A DNA stretch of 6,774 bases from Trebonia sp. (GTDB taxonomy: Bacteria > Actinomycetota > Actinomycetes > Streptosporangiales > Streptosporangiaceae): assembly GCA_030038035.1 (NCBI GenBank), contig JASHPP010000631.1, positions 1 to 6,774 of the forward strand, given 5' to 3'. Positions 5,881 to 6,774 of this stretch are shown one piece after another (positions within the stretch are counted from its first letter, which is position 1; each line of letters begins with the position of its first letter). The notes under the pieces were generated by a model. That model did not search any database. It saw only the letters and a program-made list of their open reading frames with translations, and was not told the origin of the DNA. Made by a program: the position numbers and the translations under genes.

Positions 5881-6347
5881 AGGCCCGCTGGTTGCACGAG
5901 AAAGGCGAGACGGTGCGGTGGCAGCCCGTGTCACCCACCTTGATGTCGCATCTGCTCGCCCATGGGGAAAGCCGAGGCGGACTCGCCCCAGGCCGCCGCG
6001 TGCTGCGGTACGCAAACGGCAGGCCGATCACCTCCCGGCGCTACGACTACCTCTGGCAGCGCCTGGGACGCCACCTCCCGTGGGTCGCAACGCAACAGGT
6101 CAGCACGCACTGGATCCGGCACACGACCTTGACCTGGGTCGAGCGCAACTTCGGCTTCGCGACTGCCCAGGCCTACGCCGGCCACGAGGACCACGGCCGA
6201 GGAGGAAAGGCCATGGCAACCTACATCCGGGCTGGCCTCCCCGAGATAGCAACCGCACTGGCCGCCCTGACCGGTGAGGGCCATCCCTTGGCAAACCGCA
6301 GCCAGCCTGCGCGCTCGCATCCAGCGGAAATGCCGCATAGCTCATGA
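5871..6347 (+). pseudogene. 5'-truncated tyrosine recombinase (catalytic half only)
   Basis: The 158-residue frame from GTG 5871 is the C-terminal catalytic half of a phage/plasmid-type tyrosine integrase. Visible are the beta-hairpin lysine K11 (HEKGETVRWQPVSP), H80 and R83 (HWIRHTTL), H105 (YAGH) and the nucleophile Y118 (ATYIRAGL), and then a helical tail GLPEIATALAALTGE. The core-binding domain and the first catalytic arginine are missing. An in-frame TGA (5868-5870) precedes the GTG, and the preceding DNA belongs to a minus-strand gene fragment, so the break is a DNA junction near 5880-5890 rather than a point mutation. Without Arg I it should not catalyse recombination, although it might still be translated. 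It overlaps the next gene by 4 nt (ATGA), the usual mark of translational coupling in the original operon. Confidence 0.8.
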
Positions 6348-6774
6348 GCACGACCGGCAACGGCGTAGGACCTGTACAGGGACCCGGCTATCGTCCGCCC
6401 GAGTGCGGTCCCCTACCGGACCTGCCCCTTTACGAGCGCCTGATCGACGACGGCTTCGCCGCTGCCGACAGCCGCGGCACCATCGTCGACCACCTCACCG
6501 CCCGGCGGCTGGCCATCTGGCTGGCCGCCCGCCCGCAAGAACAAGACTTCGCCCGTGGCCTGGTCCGCTTCGTCCAGACCGGAGCTGTCAGCCAGGAACT
6601 CAAGGTCCAGCTGCGCCGCCATGCACGCTCCGGCACCCACCCGGATCAACCCGAAGCCGCCAGGCTCCTGAGATACTGCAATAACCGCGGCACCGAACTC
6701 GGCCCGATCGGCGAGAACTTCGCCGCCGCCTGCGACCAGCTCGACCGAGCCGACGCGATGCTCGCCGAATTCCA
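6344..6774 (+). CDS. Hypothetical protein coupled to an integrase; runs off the right edge
   Basis: The frame starts at ATG 6344, overlapping the integrase stop (TGA 6345-6347), and stays open to the window end: 143 residues with no stop. The text looks like a soluble, mainly helical protein. It has a Gly/Pro-rich leader (1-25), then [37 protein letters not shown] (49-65), [19 protein letters not shown] (around 70-90), [20 protein letters not shown], and a C-terminal helical stretch [13 protein letters not shown]. No membrane segment, signal peptide or catalytic motif is visible. I do not recognise a named family. The strict coupling to a recombinase suggests an accessory role, for example DNA binding or directionality control of the integrase, but that is inference. 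The frame and codon bias are clearly those of a real gene. Confidence 0.7.
   Translation, partial: MSTTGNGVGPVQGPGYRPPECGPLPDLPLYERLIDDGFAAADSRGTIVDHLTARRLAIWLAARPQEQDFARGLVRFVQTGAVSQELKVQLRRHARSGTHPDQPEAARLLRYCNNRGTELGPIGENFAAACDQLDRADAMLAEF

Noticed and set aside
5759..6277. 172-codon plus-strand frame overlapping the integrase fragment
   Set aside because: It is out of frame with the recognisable recombinase motifs, and the product is Arg/Pro-rich and meaningless.
6274..6684. Arg/Pro-rich plus-strand frame over the right-edge gene
   Set aside because: It is a shadow of the ATG 6344 frame, which overlaps the integrase stop by ATGA and has normal protein composition.
1..6774. CRISPR array, tRNA or rRNA genes, att-site duplication
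   Set aside because: No regularly spaced repeats, cloverleaf-like segment or long direct repeat flanking either integrase was seen by eye.

Overview
The window looks like chromosomal or integrative-element DNA from a high-GC actinobacterium. The reading frames are strongly G/C-biased at third positions, and the LuxR-type tail, the secreted CAP-like protein, the short GntR-like reader and the integrases all have an actinobacterial flavour (probably Streptosporangiales, Streptomyces or Frankia-like; the genus cannot be fixed from the sequence). It reads as a scarred accessory region. One complete insertion sequence, one nearly complete integrase, one truncated integrase and at least two further gene remnants lie between a few intact genes.

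Layout. Positions 3-146 are the C-terminal DNA-binding tail of a LuxR/NarL-family regulator. It is followed 21 nt later by a secreted CAP/SCP-like protein (168-947) with a good ribosome binding site. A complete 1185-bp IS630-family element (947-2131, transposase on the minus strand) sits exactly in the TA of that gene's stop codon. The pre-insertion target reads CTAG, and the TAG stop is rebuilt after insertion. To its right a tyrosine recombinase resembling Tn554 TnpB (2161-3945) has a full catalytic set and a C-terminal four-cysteine cluster. Its frame stays open back to the IS edge, so its true 5' end may be missing. A transposase C-terminal remnant follows (3946-4152).

Positions 4222-5256 encode an unrecognised 344-residue protein: a small Cys/His motif, an Ala/Arg/Lys/Glu-rich helical rod, and a C-terminal beta-rich domain like those of some actinobacterial envelope proteins. 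Its codon use is visibly less GC-biased than its neighbours. From 5257 to 5870 there is no convincing intact gene. This stretch holds a decayed or minimal GntR-type winged-helix reader preceded by a perfect 12-bp palindrome, and a minus-strand C-terminal gene fragment. At about 5870-5890 that fragment abuts the catalytic half of a second tyrosine recombinase (5871-6347), which has lost its first catalytic arginine. The recombinase overlaps by ATGA with a conserved-looking hypothetical gene (6344 to the window end), so the two were probably translationally coupled.

Taken together, the right two thirds look like debris of one or more integrative elements reshuffled by IS630-type transposition. 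No complete new system can be demonstrated. The best leads are the integrase/hypothetical gene pair at the right edge, the coiled-coil protein, and the IS insertion that shares stop codons on both strands.
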